Below are positions 52,516 through 61,280 of a DNA stretch of 64,000 bases, in pieces. Where the stretch lies: the NCBI GenBank assembly GCA_947374485.1, contig CANCCF010000002.1, positions 6,753 to 70,752 of the forward strand. Reading direction: 5' to 3'. Numbering within the stretch: the stretch's first letter is position 1; each line of letters opens with the position of its first letter. The notes below the pieces were generated by a model that searched no databases, was not told the DNA's origin, and saw only the letters and a list, made by a program, of their open reading frames with translations. This stretch comes from Comamonadaceae bacterium (GTDB taxonomy: Bacteria > Pseudomonadota > Gammaproteobacteria > Burkholderiales > Burkholderiaceae_C). Position numbers and translations under genes: made by a program.

Positions 52516-54357
52516 TTACCCTGGAAAGTCAATGGGAGTCGTCTTCCAGACACTTTGCGCCAAAGCGATCAGCATTCCATGTCGCCTATCTATGGAGGCG
52601 GCGTTCCATGAGGGGAAGGCCTGCAGCTTGGTATTGATCCGGGAGATGGACGTGTTCTGGCCAACGGAGGTGAGCTCAACCAGGCTGCGAGTCAGGTAGT
52701 TATTGCTCTTGCGGTATTCCACCTGTTTGGCTGGGTAGAAATCGTTACCGGCAACAATGTTGATCGGCTTCTCCAACAACGTCAGATTCCCCAGCTTGCT
52801 CTTGTACTCGTCATAGCTTGCACCTGGGTTCTCACTAGTCCATTTTTGACGCAAGGCCGCCGTTGGTGTATCGGGCAGGATGTGCTCGATTTCAAGGTTC
52901 GTAAATGGCTCAAGGCTCCCGGGCGACCTGAGACCGCTAAACGCCATATCAACGTACTGCGTGAGTCGTGCCAAGAGGTACCGCGTCCGATACTGCTGCA
53001 TTGAATACAGCGATAGGCGATTGAGCGCATCTGCCAATTCCTGCGACTTGGCTGCCATGTTCTTTTCAAAACGGTCAGCCACGAAAACATTCAGACCTGC
53101 GCGCTGCTGGATTGGATCAATGATGCCGGCAATCGCCCTGAGCTCGTCGGCCCAAAGTGAGAAGTTCCGCTCCAGGTCCTTGGTCGGCGTCTTGGTGAAG
53201 ATGTAATAGAAAAGAAAACTCTCGAGCTGCGCGATGAAATGGTCAAACAAGGCCTTGGGAAGGGGGGCCGCTGCCAACAACAAGACGTAGTGCAGGCTGA
53301 AGGCGCCGCCAGCAAGACGTTTGAGGCTGTCCATTGCCAGACTATGCTTACCATCGTTGCCAAGACCACGACCAAAGGCGAGGTAGTGCTCGACATTTCG
53401 AGTGACTTTGTGAACAAATTCGAAGGGCTTCTTACCGTAGTCGCATAGGGCAGCATTTTCCTTCTCAATGAACCAATCGTAGATCTCATCTTCGCGCACT
53501 ACCGCATCGCCGCGCGAGTTCTTGATGGCGTAGTTGGCCATCAGGAAGTAGCGCAGAAAGCGCAGAGGTTTTTCCTTGTCCTTCTCCAACGGTTTGGTGA
53601 TCTTTTTCCACTCGTCCTTGAGCTGCGTGAACTGGGCTGGCTTGACTTGCGTGAAGAGCAGGTTCTTCAGTAAGTCCATTGGATTCAGGCCAACTCCTCG
53701 TTCATTGATCGTCTCGAAGATCTTCAGCGCGCTGCTGACGTCTGTGGATATCTGGATGAAAACCACGTTGTTCGCCAGATAGCCCCAGTACTTTTTCAGC
53801 TTCGGTGCGTCGTCGTAGTTGTCCTTGAGGTACCGGTACAGGGTACCGTAAGCGTTAACCAGGTTTTCCAATGATCCAAAGCTGGGAATGCCAGCCGCTT
53901 GGATGCCGGCGCGCACCGCCTGCGGGTCGATGTCCAGTTCAACCAGCTTGGTCATGACATCGCAGGCATTTTCGTAACGTGGCTCAAGCTTCAAACTGGT
54001 TCTTGTTTCTCCGTCACTGTCCGTATAGCTTGTAGAAATCAGGCCACTGACAGTCTGTCGTTGAGGCTCACCGCTGAACAAGTACTTAAGTACGCACAGC
54101 ATCAAGAAGAAGGTCGTCAGGCGCTGCTGGCCGTCAATCACTTCATAGTGGCCTTTCTGATCTGTAGGTGACACCAGCACAGTGCCAATGAAATACTCCC
54201 GTGACGAGCCCGCATCAATCTGTTCACCAATGTCCTGCAGCAACTGTTGCACTTCCTTGTCAGTCCACACGTACTCACGTTGGTAGTCAGGGACGATGTA
54301 GAAGCACTCCCGAAACGCTTCTTCGATGCTGTATTTGTGGTTTTCTATGCGCGCCAT
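52516..54357 (-). CDS. DUF262/DUF1524 protein, GmrSD-like type IV restriction enzyme
   Basis: GmrSD-type enzymes cut modified phage DNA; the DUF262 part is a ParB-like nucleotidase and DUF1524 is an HNH nuclease. The 613-residue protein shows YIVPDYQREYVW near 18-29, DGQQRLTTF near 73-81 (both DUF262) and LEIEHILPDTP near 487, the DUF1524 His-containing motif, followed by KLGNLTLLE and a C-terminal domain. Both catalytic regions are intact. Co-location with BREX recalls BrxU, a GmrSD homologue linked to BREX elsewhere. Confidence 0.87.
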   Translation of the reverse strand: MARIENHKYSIEEAFRECFYIVPDYQREYVWTDKEVQQLLQDIGEQIDAGSSREYFIGTVLVSPTDQKGHYEVIDGQQRLTTFFLMLCVLKYLFSGEPQRQTVSGLISTSYTDSDGETRTSLKLEPRYENACDVMTKLVELDIDPQAVRAGIQAAGIPSFGSLENLVNAYGTLYRYLKDNYDDAPKLKKYWGYLANNVVFIQISTDVSSALKIFETINERGVGLNPMDLLKNLLFTQVKPAQFTQLKDEWKKITKPLEKDKEKPLRFLRYFLMANYAIKNSRGDAVVREDEIYDWFIEKENAALCDYGKKPFEFVHKVTRNVEHYLAFGRGLGNDGKHSLAMDSLKRLAGGAFSLHYVLLLAAAPLPKALFDHFIAQLESFLFYYIFTKTPTKDLERNFSLWADELRAIAGIIDPIQQRAGLNVFVADRFEKNMAAKSQELADALNRLSLYSMQQYRTRYLLARLTQYVDMAFSGLRSPGSLEPFTNLEIEHILPDTPTAALRQKWTSENPGASYDEYKSKLGNLTLLEKPINIVAGNDFYPAKQVEYRKSNNYLTRSLVELTSVGQNTSISRINTKLQAFPSWNAASIDRRHGMLIALAQSVWKTTPIDFPG

Positions 54358-54375
54358 TCTTGTGCTCTCTTCCTT

Positions 54376-55116
54376 TTACAGTGCGCTGCGCAGCGCTACA
54401 TATTGGTTGCTGGGTCCTGCGGATCGCAACTCCAATTCCGGGCTTATCGACACCACGTAGCCAATGGGTTGATCGAACGAAAACGGATACAGTGCTGCTG
54501 TAGATTGAAGCGTTGCAAGCGCCATTGCCTTACCGTGATAACGCAGCGCCGCCTCAATCAACCAAGAGACTTTCATCGGCTCTGCCACCAAGTTAGGCGC
54601 CACCCGCTCAATGCGATTGCCTTTGGTGACGCGACGTATCGCTCCCCAGTCCACCTGCGTCTGAATGACAGCACGGGTGGCCGTCTTGATGTTGCCTCGC
54701 TCGCCATACAGTTCGCTCATTCTCCGGTGTACCTCTGGCATTGAACAGTCGCCTTGCATGGCAGTCAGTCGGCCCGTGAATTCAGCGACTTTTCCAAAGA
54801 ATGGATACGCTACAAGGGCCGCACCCCAGGCGAAGCAAGCCACGTCCTGCTGGAGTGTCGTTCCTGTTCCTGAAAAGAGGCCGATACCACGAGCAACAAA
54901 ATCCATCAACTCGGATCTGGGCTCCAGGACCAATGCATTCAGCTTGGTGCGTGTCTTGAGCCGGGCCTCGTGTCCAAGGCTGGCGGCATCTAGTAGTGCA
55001 CTCAGCTCATCGAGACTGCCCGTACCTGCACGTATTCTCAGCGCGGCTTCCACCCAATCCAGCTGTATGAACCTGTCGAAGCCAATTTGAGGGACTGCTG
55101 GAATCATTCTGTTCAA
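54376..55116 (-). CDS. BrxA-position small protein of the BREX-like operon
   Basis: The 246-residue protein has a probable winged-helix segment near 130-160 (HRRMSELYGERGNIKTATRAV). It overlaps the pglZ stop by four bases (ATGA). In BREX type 3 loci a small DNA-binding BrxA follows pglZ, so position and the helical motif suggest this role, but I cannot confirm the family from sequence alone. Confidence 0.6.
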   Translation of the reverse strand: MNRMIPAVPQIGFDRFIQLDWVEAALRIRAGTGSLDELSALLDAASLGHEARLKTRTKLNALVLEPRSELMDFVARGIGLFSGTGTTLQQDVACFAWGAALVAYPFFGKVAEFTGRLTAMQGDCSMPEVHRRMSELYGERGNIKTATRAVIQTQVDWGAIRRVTKGNRIERVAPNLVAEPMKVSWLIEAALRYHGKAMALATLQSTAALYPFSFDQPIGYVVSISPELELRSAGPSNQYVALRSAL

Positions 55117-57122
55117 CTCACGTAACTAATCTTGACGAAGGGCACCAGCAGCTCTTCCACTGAGATGCCACCGTGCACGACTGCTGGCTCGCCCTCTTGG
55201 ATGAAAGCGGTACGGCCACCAGAAAAGACGGGCAAGTAGGCAGCTGGTAGCCCAGGCACCTCCAACCTGAAAGCACTTGGATTCGACTGAAGCATTTTGG
55301 TTGCAAGCGTCTCGCTGCCATAAATGCGAACCCTTTCCCCACGCTGCTCTGGCGCCACGCCTTCTTTAGGGCTACCTTGACCGATCGCCTCGACGTTCCC
55401 ATGGTCAGCCGTCAGGTAGACGTGAAAGCCTTTGTTGAGCAGCATTGTGAAGAGCTGATCGACAAACCCTGTTTCGCACCAGCCTTCAATTTGTTGAGCG
55501 ATGCCTCTCTTCCCCAACACGGCACCATGCACGATTTCGTCAACGGTATCAATGACCAAGCCTACCACTTTGATGGAGGGGGTCGACAGTGCAGCCTCCA
55601 ACTCCGGCAACTGGTCCACGCGTTGAATCTTCTTTTGGTAAAAGATTTCATTGGCGCGAAGACCTTGATCAGGATGCTGCCAAAACTGCGACCACTTGGC
55701 TGGCTCTGGGGCTGTTGTACCGATGGTTTCGGAAAAGTCGCGCGGCTTGTCTCCCGAGAATATGGCTTGTCTGGATACGGACGTCAAAGTAGGCAGCCAG
55801 GCAAAACAGGCACTCTCTTCAAACCCGAGCCTTGGCGCTTTCTTAGCCAATGCCTCCCGGATTTGAACCCACTGATCAATGGCGAGACCATCAAACACAA
55901 GGAGTGCTATTTTGGCCTCACCTGCACCGCGCCGCATTGAAAGAAAGCGTGGCACATGGTGAACCATGATTGGTCCCTTAGTGCTTATCAGGGAAGGTAG
56001 GTCGGCATAGTGCGTGATCAGCCATTCCTTGAGATGCGCATTGACTTTGTCCTGCAGCGCTTCCATTGAGGCTCTAAGCCCCTCTGCGCGAGCTGAGTCC
56101 AAGGCATGAAAGCGAGCAAGTAACTCACCCAGCCGGCGGGACAAGTTAAACCAGTCGCGATATGGCGAGTCCAATGTTGGCAAGGACTGCGCAATGCCAA
56201 TGATTCCTTCTGCCACCAGATTGCGCATTGCCAAGGGATCTTGCACCACCCCTAGCTTTGCCCAGTCAGGAATGCTCATGGGCGGCCCCTGCACCACCAA
56301 GGGATGGAGCAAGCCTTCCAGGAACATCGAACTGATAAGCACGCGCACCTCGGAATCCTCAAACGGGATGTCGGCCTCAGCAACAGAGCCTGGCGGTGTT
56401 GGCTCGGCGGCTCTCAAACCCGTTAAACCGAGCTGTGACAGATGGCGATACCAAGCCTCCTGCACCATACGAAGCAAGGTGCCCTTTGAAGAAAACAATT
56501 CACGTAGAGGCAGCGCCTTGAAGGCTATCTGGTCGCTCAATACATGCGCCACATGCTCAGCCAGAACCATTGGCAAAACTGCGTCCCGATAGTGCAGCCA
56601 CAACAGTTCGTACCAAAGCACTTTGGCGCGCAGAATCACATGCGGGTTAATCTGGAATATATGGGTCAGTACAAACTCTTTGGTCTCAGATTCACCAAGT
56701 GACTGAACGGCGTGTTTTGCCTGGGCGTCGAAGAGTGCTTCAAGATGCTCCGCGCCAATTTGCCGAACCACCGGATAGCTGAGTTTTGGAAATAGGTTGG
56801 CAAGACTAAGGCTCACTTGGCGCGCCTGCCGCAGGTAGTCCCAGGGCAGGTCACTGGTTCTACTGCCACGCAAGTGCAAAACAAGTGCCTTGGCAGGACC
56901 GTCTTCACCACGGTCCCAGGCACTGCGGTAGCGCTCTTCGTACTCTGCACGGAACGCGACCGAGTCCTGGAAGGAAATCAGCTCGAACCCCTTTTCACGC
57001 AGGCCCAAGAGAACTTGCTCCTGCAACAGCACATCATCAGGATCGGTTGCAATCCACAGGCGTGACAGATCTTCGGTAAAGGCAGAAAGAATTTGCTCAA
57101 TCCAGGGGCTCATTTGGGGCAC
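55113..57122 (-). CDS. pglZ: PglZ-domain phosphatase, BREX type 3-like
   Basis: PglZ is an alkaline-phosphatase-superfamily protein and a core BREX component needed for defence and methylation. The 669-residue protein has a helical first half and a PglZ domain from about 390: LLVFDGLAIDQW (metal-ligand Asp), WLPTLTSVSRQAIFSG (nucleophile Thr/Ser region), DTVDEIVHG, YLTADHGN near 573 and a final HGGISVEELLVP. All motifs look intact. It follows the membrane/coiled-coil gene by four bases. Confidence 0.92.
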   Translation of the reverse strand: MPQMSPWIEQILSAFTEDLSRLWIATDPDDVLLQEQVLLGLREKGFELISFQDSVAFRAEYEERYRSAWDRGEDGPAKALVLHLRGSRTSDLPWDYLRQARQVSLSLANLFPKLSYPVVRQIGAEHLEALFDAQAKHAVQSLGESETKEFVLTHIFQINPHVILRAKVLWYELLWLHYRDAVLPMVLAEHVAHVLSDQIAFKALPLRELFSSKGTLLRMVQEAWYRHLSQLGLTGLRAAEPTPPGSVAEADIPFEDSEVRVLISSMFLEGLLHPLVVQGPPMSIPDWAKLGVVQDPLAMRNLVAEGIIGIAQSLPTLDSPYRDWFNLSRRLGELLARFHALDSARAEGLRASMEALQDKVNAHLKEWLITHYADLPSLISTKGPIMVHHVPRFLSMRRGAGEAKIALLVFDGLAIDQWVQIREALAKKAPRLGFEESACFAWLPTLTSVSRQAIFSGDKPRDFSETIGTTAPEPAKWSQFWQHPDQGLRANEIFYQKKIQRVDQLPELEAALSTPSIKVVGLVIDTVDEIVHGAVLGKRGIAQQIEGWCETGFVDQLFTMLLNKGFHVYLTADHGNVEAIGQGSPKEGVAPEQRGERVRIYGSETLATKMLQSNPSAFRLEVPGLPAAYLPVFSGGRTAFIQEGEPAVVHGGISVEELLVPFVKISYVS

Positions 57123-57126
57123 TCAG

Positions 57127-58458
57127 CTATGCGGCCAAAGGGAGGGCTGCATTTCGAACTGGAATTTCATAGGCTTGCATCTCGCCCGATTGATCGAGGC
57201 GTATCGCCAGCGTTATGGGTTGGTCAGCCTCCAGAAGCATTGAGGCTCCAGCTTCAATTGATTGATGCAGCTTCATCATCGCGTTTTCGAGGCGGGAGCG
57301 GGTCAACTCCACCTGTGTTCTGATGTGTGCACGACGTGTATCGAGCTCAGTATTGGTGTTGAAAGTTGCTTTAATCGAAGCCAGCTTTTTGTTCCAGTGC
57401 GCCATCAAATCACCAAGCCCGTCGGTATTGGTGACAAAGGCCTCAACGGTGCGGCGGATTTGGTCCATGCGTACTTCCTTCTGTTGGTGCTCCCCAGCAA
57501 AAGAGGTCAGCACAAACCAGGTCAAAATGCGCGCGTCAACGCACTGGGCCCACTCGTCAAGAAGTTCCGTTAAGCCTTTTTCGTGTTGCGACAGCTTTTC
57601 AAAAAGGTCACCCGTTCCTACCCAATCATTTCCTTGAATGCCTTGTATCTGTTCAATGGAACTTTGAATGTCCTTTTGGACATGGTCTTGAACTGTCAGC
57701 AGATCCCTAAGGAACGCCTCGATTTCAACTCTGCTTGCCATAGGCATTTCGCCTCGGCGAATGAGCTCAGTCAGCTCTCGCAGGTATTCGATTCCTCCAC
57801 TCACTTTTGAGCGTCGACTGTCCTTTTGGTGCTGATGCACTGCCTCAATGGCACTTTTGATGTCATCGAGTTTCCTGCTGATGTCCGCAAGATGCTTTTG
57901 TGCCACGATGACTGAAGCGATCTGCCAAACCGCGGCGGCATTGATCCAGGTCCCCATATCCGAGGGGACCTGCAGATTTGCCATCTCCGCTATCTTTCCG
58001 TCGGGGCTACGCACAAAAGGAAAAAACCCTCCGTCCTTGGCAGCAGCCAAGGGCCCATTCACCACGACTCGCATGTAGTTGTTGCTACCAAATTCGGCGG
58101 CAGTCAAAAGTGAGGGCACCGCTTGGGCCAAGGGTGCCAAGGACAGCAGGCCGCTGGACTTGGCGTTGAGCGCACGGGCGTTGCCAGGAATTGGCTGTTT
58201 GCCCCAAGAGCCTATGACCAATGCTGGCGCGCTGGCTGTTGGGCCATAGACAAGTTCAAAGGCTTCATCGGGCTTTGGCACTTCTGCTACCAACGGGAGC
58301 TCCACTGGCAGTGGCACAGCTTCTGGCTGAATTGGCCTGCGTGCCGACTCGGTTGGCTTTCGCAGCCAGCGGCTGGCCACAGCGACCACCACACCCAGTG
58401 CCAACCCTAGCAACAGCCATGTCATTGCATTCAATTCGAAACTCCCAAAATCTTCCAC
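57127..58458 (-). CDS. Membrane-anchored coiled-coil protein inside the BREX-like operon
   Basis: The 443-residue protein has one N-terminal transmembrane helix (about 14-29, WLLLGLALGVVVAVAS) followed by basic residues. A Pro-rich linker follows (35-60), then a globular part to about 170 and long helices with coiled-coil character (about 180-420: KLDDIKSAIEAVHQHQKD, LTELLDEWAQ). The first codon is GTG at 58458; ATG 58425 would remove 11 residues. It is not a standard BREX type 3 component to my knowledge. The tight spacing with pglZ (four bases) argues it is a functional part of this locus. Confidence 0.75.
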   Translation of the reverse strand: MEDFGSFELNAMTWLLLGLALGVVVAVASRWLRKPTESARRPIQPEAVPLPVELPLVAEVPKPDEAFELVYGPTASAPALVIGSWGKQPIPGNARALNAKSSGLLSLAPLAQAVPSLLTAAEFGSNNYMRVVVNGPLAAAKDGGFFPFVRSPDGKIAEMANLQVPSDMGTWINAAAVWQIASVIVAQKHLADISRKLDDIKSAIEAVHQHQKDSRRSKVSGGIEYLRELTELIRRGEMPMASRVEIEAFLRDLLTVQDHVQKDIQSSIEQIQGIQGNDWVGTGDLFEKLSQHEKGLTELLDEWAQCVDARILTWFVLTSFAGEHQQKEVRMDQIRRTVEAFVTNTDGLGDLMAHWNKKLASIKATFNTNTELDTRRAHIRTQVELTRSRLENAMMKLHQSIEAGASMLLEADQPITLAIRLDQSGEMQAYEIPVRNAALPLAA

Positions 58459-58479
58459 ACAGTTTGCTCTGACATTTGG

Positions 58480-61278
58480 CTAGCCAATGCGAAGCATCAA
58501 TACCGCGTTGAGGTCGGGCAAGCTGGCCTCTGCCGTCTCCAGCGAGGCCAGGCGCGCCTGGTGCTCGGCGTTCAGCCGCTTGCGGCGATGCTCGCGAACG
58601 GCAGGCAAGCCAATTCGGCCAATGGCCTGATAGCGTGCGTCAAACGCGTATTGGGCGCGCTCCCTTTCGTCCTTCAGCCGCGAGCGGTGCTCTCCAAGCA
58701 GTTCTGAGAACAGGCGCTCTCCTTGCGTCATTGCCGCTGCCCGGGAAGCCTCGTAATACTGCTGGGCCTGCTCGGTGTTAGTAGCACCTGTGATCTCGGC
58801 TGTCTCCGTCAAAAGCAGATCCCAAATACGCTTGGCCGTGGGCACAAAGGTTCGCCCGTCATCCGTTGCAAACACCGGCAAAAAGCGCTTGCGGTTGAGC
58901 CCCTCAGCGGCGAGGCTAATCTCCCACAGCGACCAGACCCCCTGCACAGCCTGCGGAAGGCCTGCGACTTTGACCACCGGCAAAGGCTGGCCGTCGACGC
59001 AGCGGGACAGCTCGTTGATCAGCGCTCTTGCACGAGGGTCCTCCAATGTCACCCATTCCAGCTCTGGGTTCTGCTCTGCCGTCCTGGCGTCAAAGCACAC
59101 GTTGGGCGATTTGCTGCCGTCAGCCCATGTCACGCTCCAAGCGTTACCCTTTTTCACTGCGCTCCCGCCACGTGCCGGCAAACCGGAAGTGATGGCACGT
59201 TCAAGCCAAAATTGGGCCGGGTGGTCGCGCCATTTGCGCGCCTCCAGTGCCTCCAGCGCATGGGCCTCTGCCAACAGCTCACTGTTGCTTCGTTCGCTGG
59301 AGACCTTGTCGCGGACCTGATTGAGTACGGCCTCGCAGGCCTTTTCAATCGAACCGGGGTCTTGAAGGCCCTGCACGAACACCTCGTCAAACATTGCCTC
59401 CGCCTCGACTGAGTCCATCACATCGGAAGCCTTGTCCACACCGAACTCCTGGGCGATGACTTCGAGCTTGGTCTCCAGCACTTGTCTGACGCGGTGCTCC
59501 ACTGTGTCTTCAAGCACAAAGTTGACGGCGCGCACCACATGGCGCTGGCCGATACGGTCCACGCGCCCGATGCGCTGCTCTATGCGCATCGGGTTCCACG
59601 GCATGTCGAAGTTGACGATAACGTGGCAGAACTGCAGGTTCAAGCCCTCGCCACCAGCATCAGTGGAAACCAGCACACGAACATCTTGCGAGAAGGCCTG
59701 TTGCGCCCTTGTGCGGGCGTCCAGATCCAGGCTGCCGTTGAGCAGGGCCACCGAGAAGCCACGGCTTTCCAGAAAACCCGCCAGCATGGCTTGTGTCGGC
59801 ACGAACTCCGTGAAAAGCAAGACCTTTAGCGTCGGGTCGTTCTCTTCCTGCTGCAGCTTGTAGATGAGCTCCAGCAGGGCTTCGGCCTTCGCATCCGTGC
59901 CCTGGGCCTCGGTTTCTCGGGCCAGCGTCAGCAGCAGATCAACCTCTGCCTTCTCTTGTACCCAGCCTGCTGTCTGCACTGCAAGGTCCACTTGGCTCTG
60001 ACCATCCAGCTCGGCCCACTCTTCCAGCTCAGTCGACTCAAACAACGCTGCCTGCAGCAGGGGCTGGTTCAGAAACGCCTGCCGTCTTTCCAGCGTGGTA
60101 CGAATGGCCGCCGTGCTGGACGTCACCAACCGCTGCATCAGAATCATCAAGAACCCGATGTGCCTTTGCTTGGCCGCCAAGGCCTGGTTGTAACCATGGC
60201 GCACGTAATCGGTAACAGCTTCATACAGCCGCTGCTGGGCACCATGCCGGGCTTGCCACGCTACGGCCTGGAGCCGGGTGATACGGGGCTTGAACAACGG
60301 TTGGCCTTCCGCGTCAATGGCATTGCGCTTTTCGGTGCGGATGACGAAGGGCCGCACACGATCTCGGCTCACACTGCCTTCATCCGGAAACGCGTCGCGG
60401 TCAATCAGCTGCATCAGCCGCATGAACTGGTCTGTCTTGCCCTGATGCGGCGTGGCCGAAAGCAGCAGCAAGTAGGGTGCCGCTTCGGCCAGTGCGGCGC
60501 CCAGCTTGTAGCGTGCCACCTGCTCGGTGCTGCCACCCATGCGATGGGACTCGTCAATGATGACCAGGTCCCACGAGGCTGAAATCAGGTCCTCGAACCG
60601 CTCCCGGTTGTAATTGTTCAGCTGCTCCAGGCTCCAGCCTTTGCGGCTTTCAATCGGCTTGACGGAGTCCAGTGAACAGATCACCTGGTCGTGCAAGCGC
60701 CAGAGGTTTTCGTCCTCGTTGCGCCACTGCCGAAAGGCCGCCAACTCTGCCGGGTCAACGAACTGCAGCTTCTCCCCGAAGTGAAGGCGCATCTCCGCTT
60801 GCCACTGGCGCACCAACCCCTTGGGCGCCACCACCAACACACGCTTGGCCATGCCGCGAAGTTTGAGTTCGCGCAGAATCAACCCGGCCTCGATGGTCTT
60901 GCCCAGCCCCACCTCATCGGCCAGCAGGTAGCGAATGCGGTGCTGGCTCATCGCGCGGTTAAGCGCATAGAGCTGGTGCGGCAAGGGCACCACGCTGGAC
61001 TGGATGGGCGCCAGCAGCAAGTTGTCTTCCAACGCATCCAGCAGCTTGGCCGCAGCTGCCGTATGAAGAAGACTGTCGGCTGAAGGCTGAATACTGTCTA
61101 GCTCTGCCAGGTCTTGTGAACGTGCACGGACAACTGCGTCTTTGGTTGGCAGCCAAACGCGATAGGTGGTCTCGCCCCACAGGTCTTGCCTATCCACCAC
61201 GCGGCAGGACGTGCCGTGGCGGGAATGCCAGCACCACGCGCCAATGGCGTGATCACTGTGGGATAGTCCACTGCCCAC
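58480..61278 (-). CDS. brxHII: SNF2-like helicase of the BREX type 3-like locus (BrxHII-like)
   Basis: The 932-residue superfamily 2 ATPase has a small N-terminal domain with RVVDRQDLWGETTYRVWLP, Walker A LLADEVGLGKTIEAG at about 119-133, VIIDESHRMGG near 241, LLSATPHQGK and the C-terminal QRIGRVDRIGQ near 574. A 300-residue helical tail follows. In BREX type 3 a helicase of this size (BrxHII) lies between the methyltransferase and pglZ. The start is a GTG two bases after the methyltransferase stop. Confidence 0.85.
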   Translation of the reverse strand: MGSGLSHSDHAIGAWCWHSRHGTSCRVVDRQDLWGETTYRVWLPTKDAVVRARSQDLAELDSIQPSADSLLHTAAAAKLLDALEDNLLLAPIQSSVVPLPHQLYALNRAMSQHRIRYLLADEVGLGKTIEAGLILRELKLRGMAKRVLVVAPKGLVRQWQAEMRLHFGEKLQFVDPAELAAFRQWRNEDENLWRLHDQVICSLDSVKPIESRKGWSLEQLNNYNRERFEDLISASWDLVIIDESHRMGGSTEQVARYKLGAALAEAAPYLLLLSATPHQGKTDQFMRLMQLIDRDAFPDEGSVSRDRVRPFVIRTEKRNAIDAEGQPLFKPRITRLQAVAWQARHGAQQRLYEAVTDYVRHGYNQALAAKQRHIGFLMILMQRLVTSSTAAIRTTLERRQAFLNQPLLQAALFESTELEEWAELDGQSQVDLAVQTAGWVQEKAEVDLLLTLARETEAQGTDAKAEALLELIYKLQQEENDPTLKVLLFTEFVPTQAMLAGFLESRGFSVALLNGSLDLDARTRAQQAFSQDVRVLVSTDAGGEGLNLQFCHVIVNFDMPWNPMRIEQRIGRVDRIGQRHVVRAVNFVLEDTVEHRVRQVLETKLEVIAQEFGVDKASDVMDSVEAEAMFDEVFVQGLQDPGSIEKACEAVLNQVRDKVSSERSNSELLAEAHALEALEARKWRDHPAQFWLERAITSGLPARGGSAVKKGNAWSVTWADGSKSPNVCFDARTAEQNPELEWVTLEDPRARALINELSRCVDGQPLPVVKVAGLPQAVQGVWSLWEISLAAEGLNRKRFLPVFATDDGRTFVPTAKRIWDLLLTETAEITGATNTEQAQQYYEASRAAAMTQGERLFSELLGEHRSRLKDERERAQYAFDARYQAIGRIGLPAVREHRRKRLNAEHQARLASLETAEASLPDLNAVLMLRIG

Positions 61279-61280
61279 CT

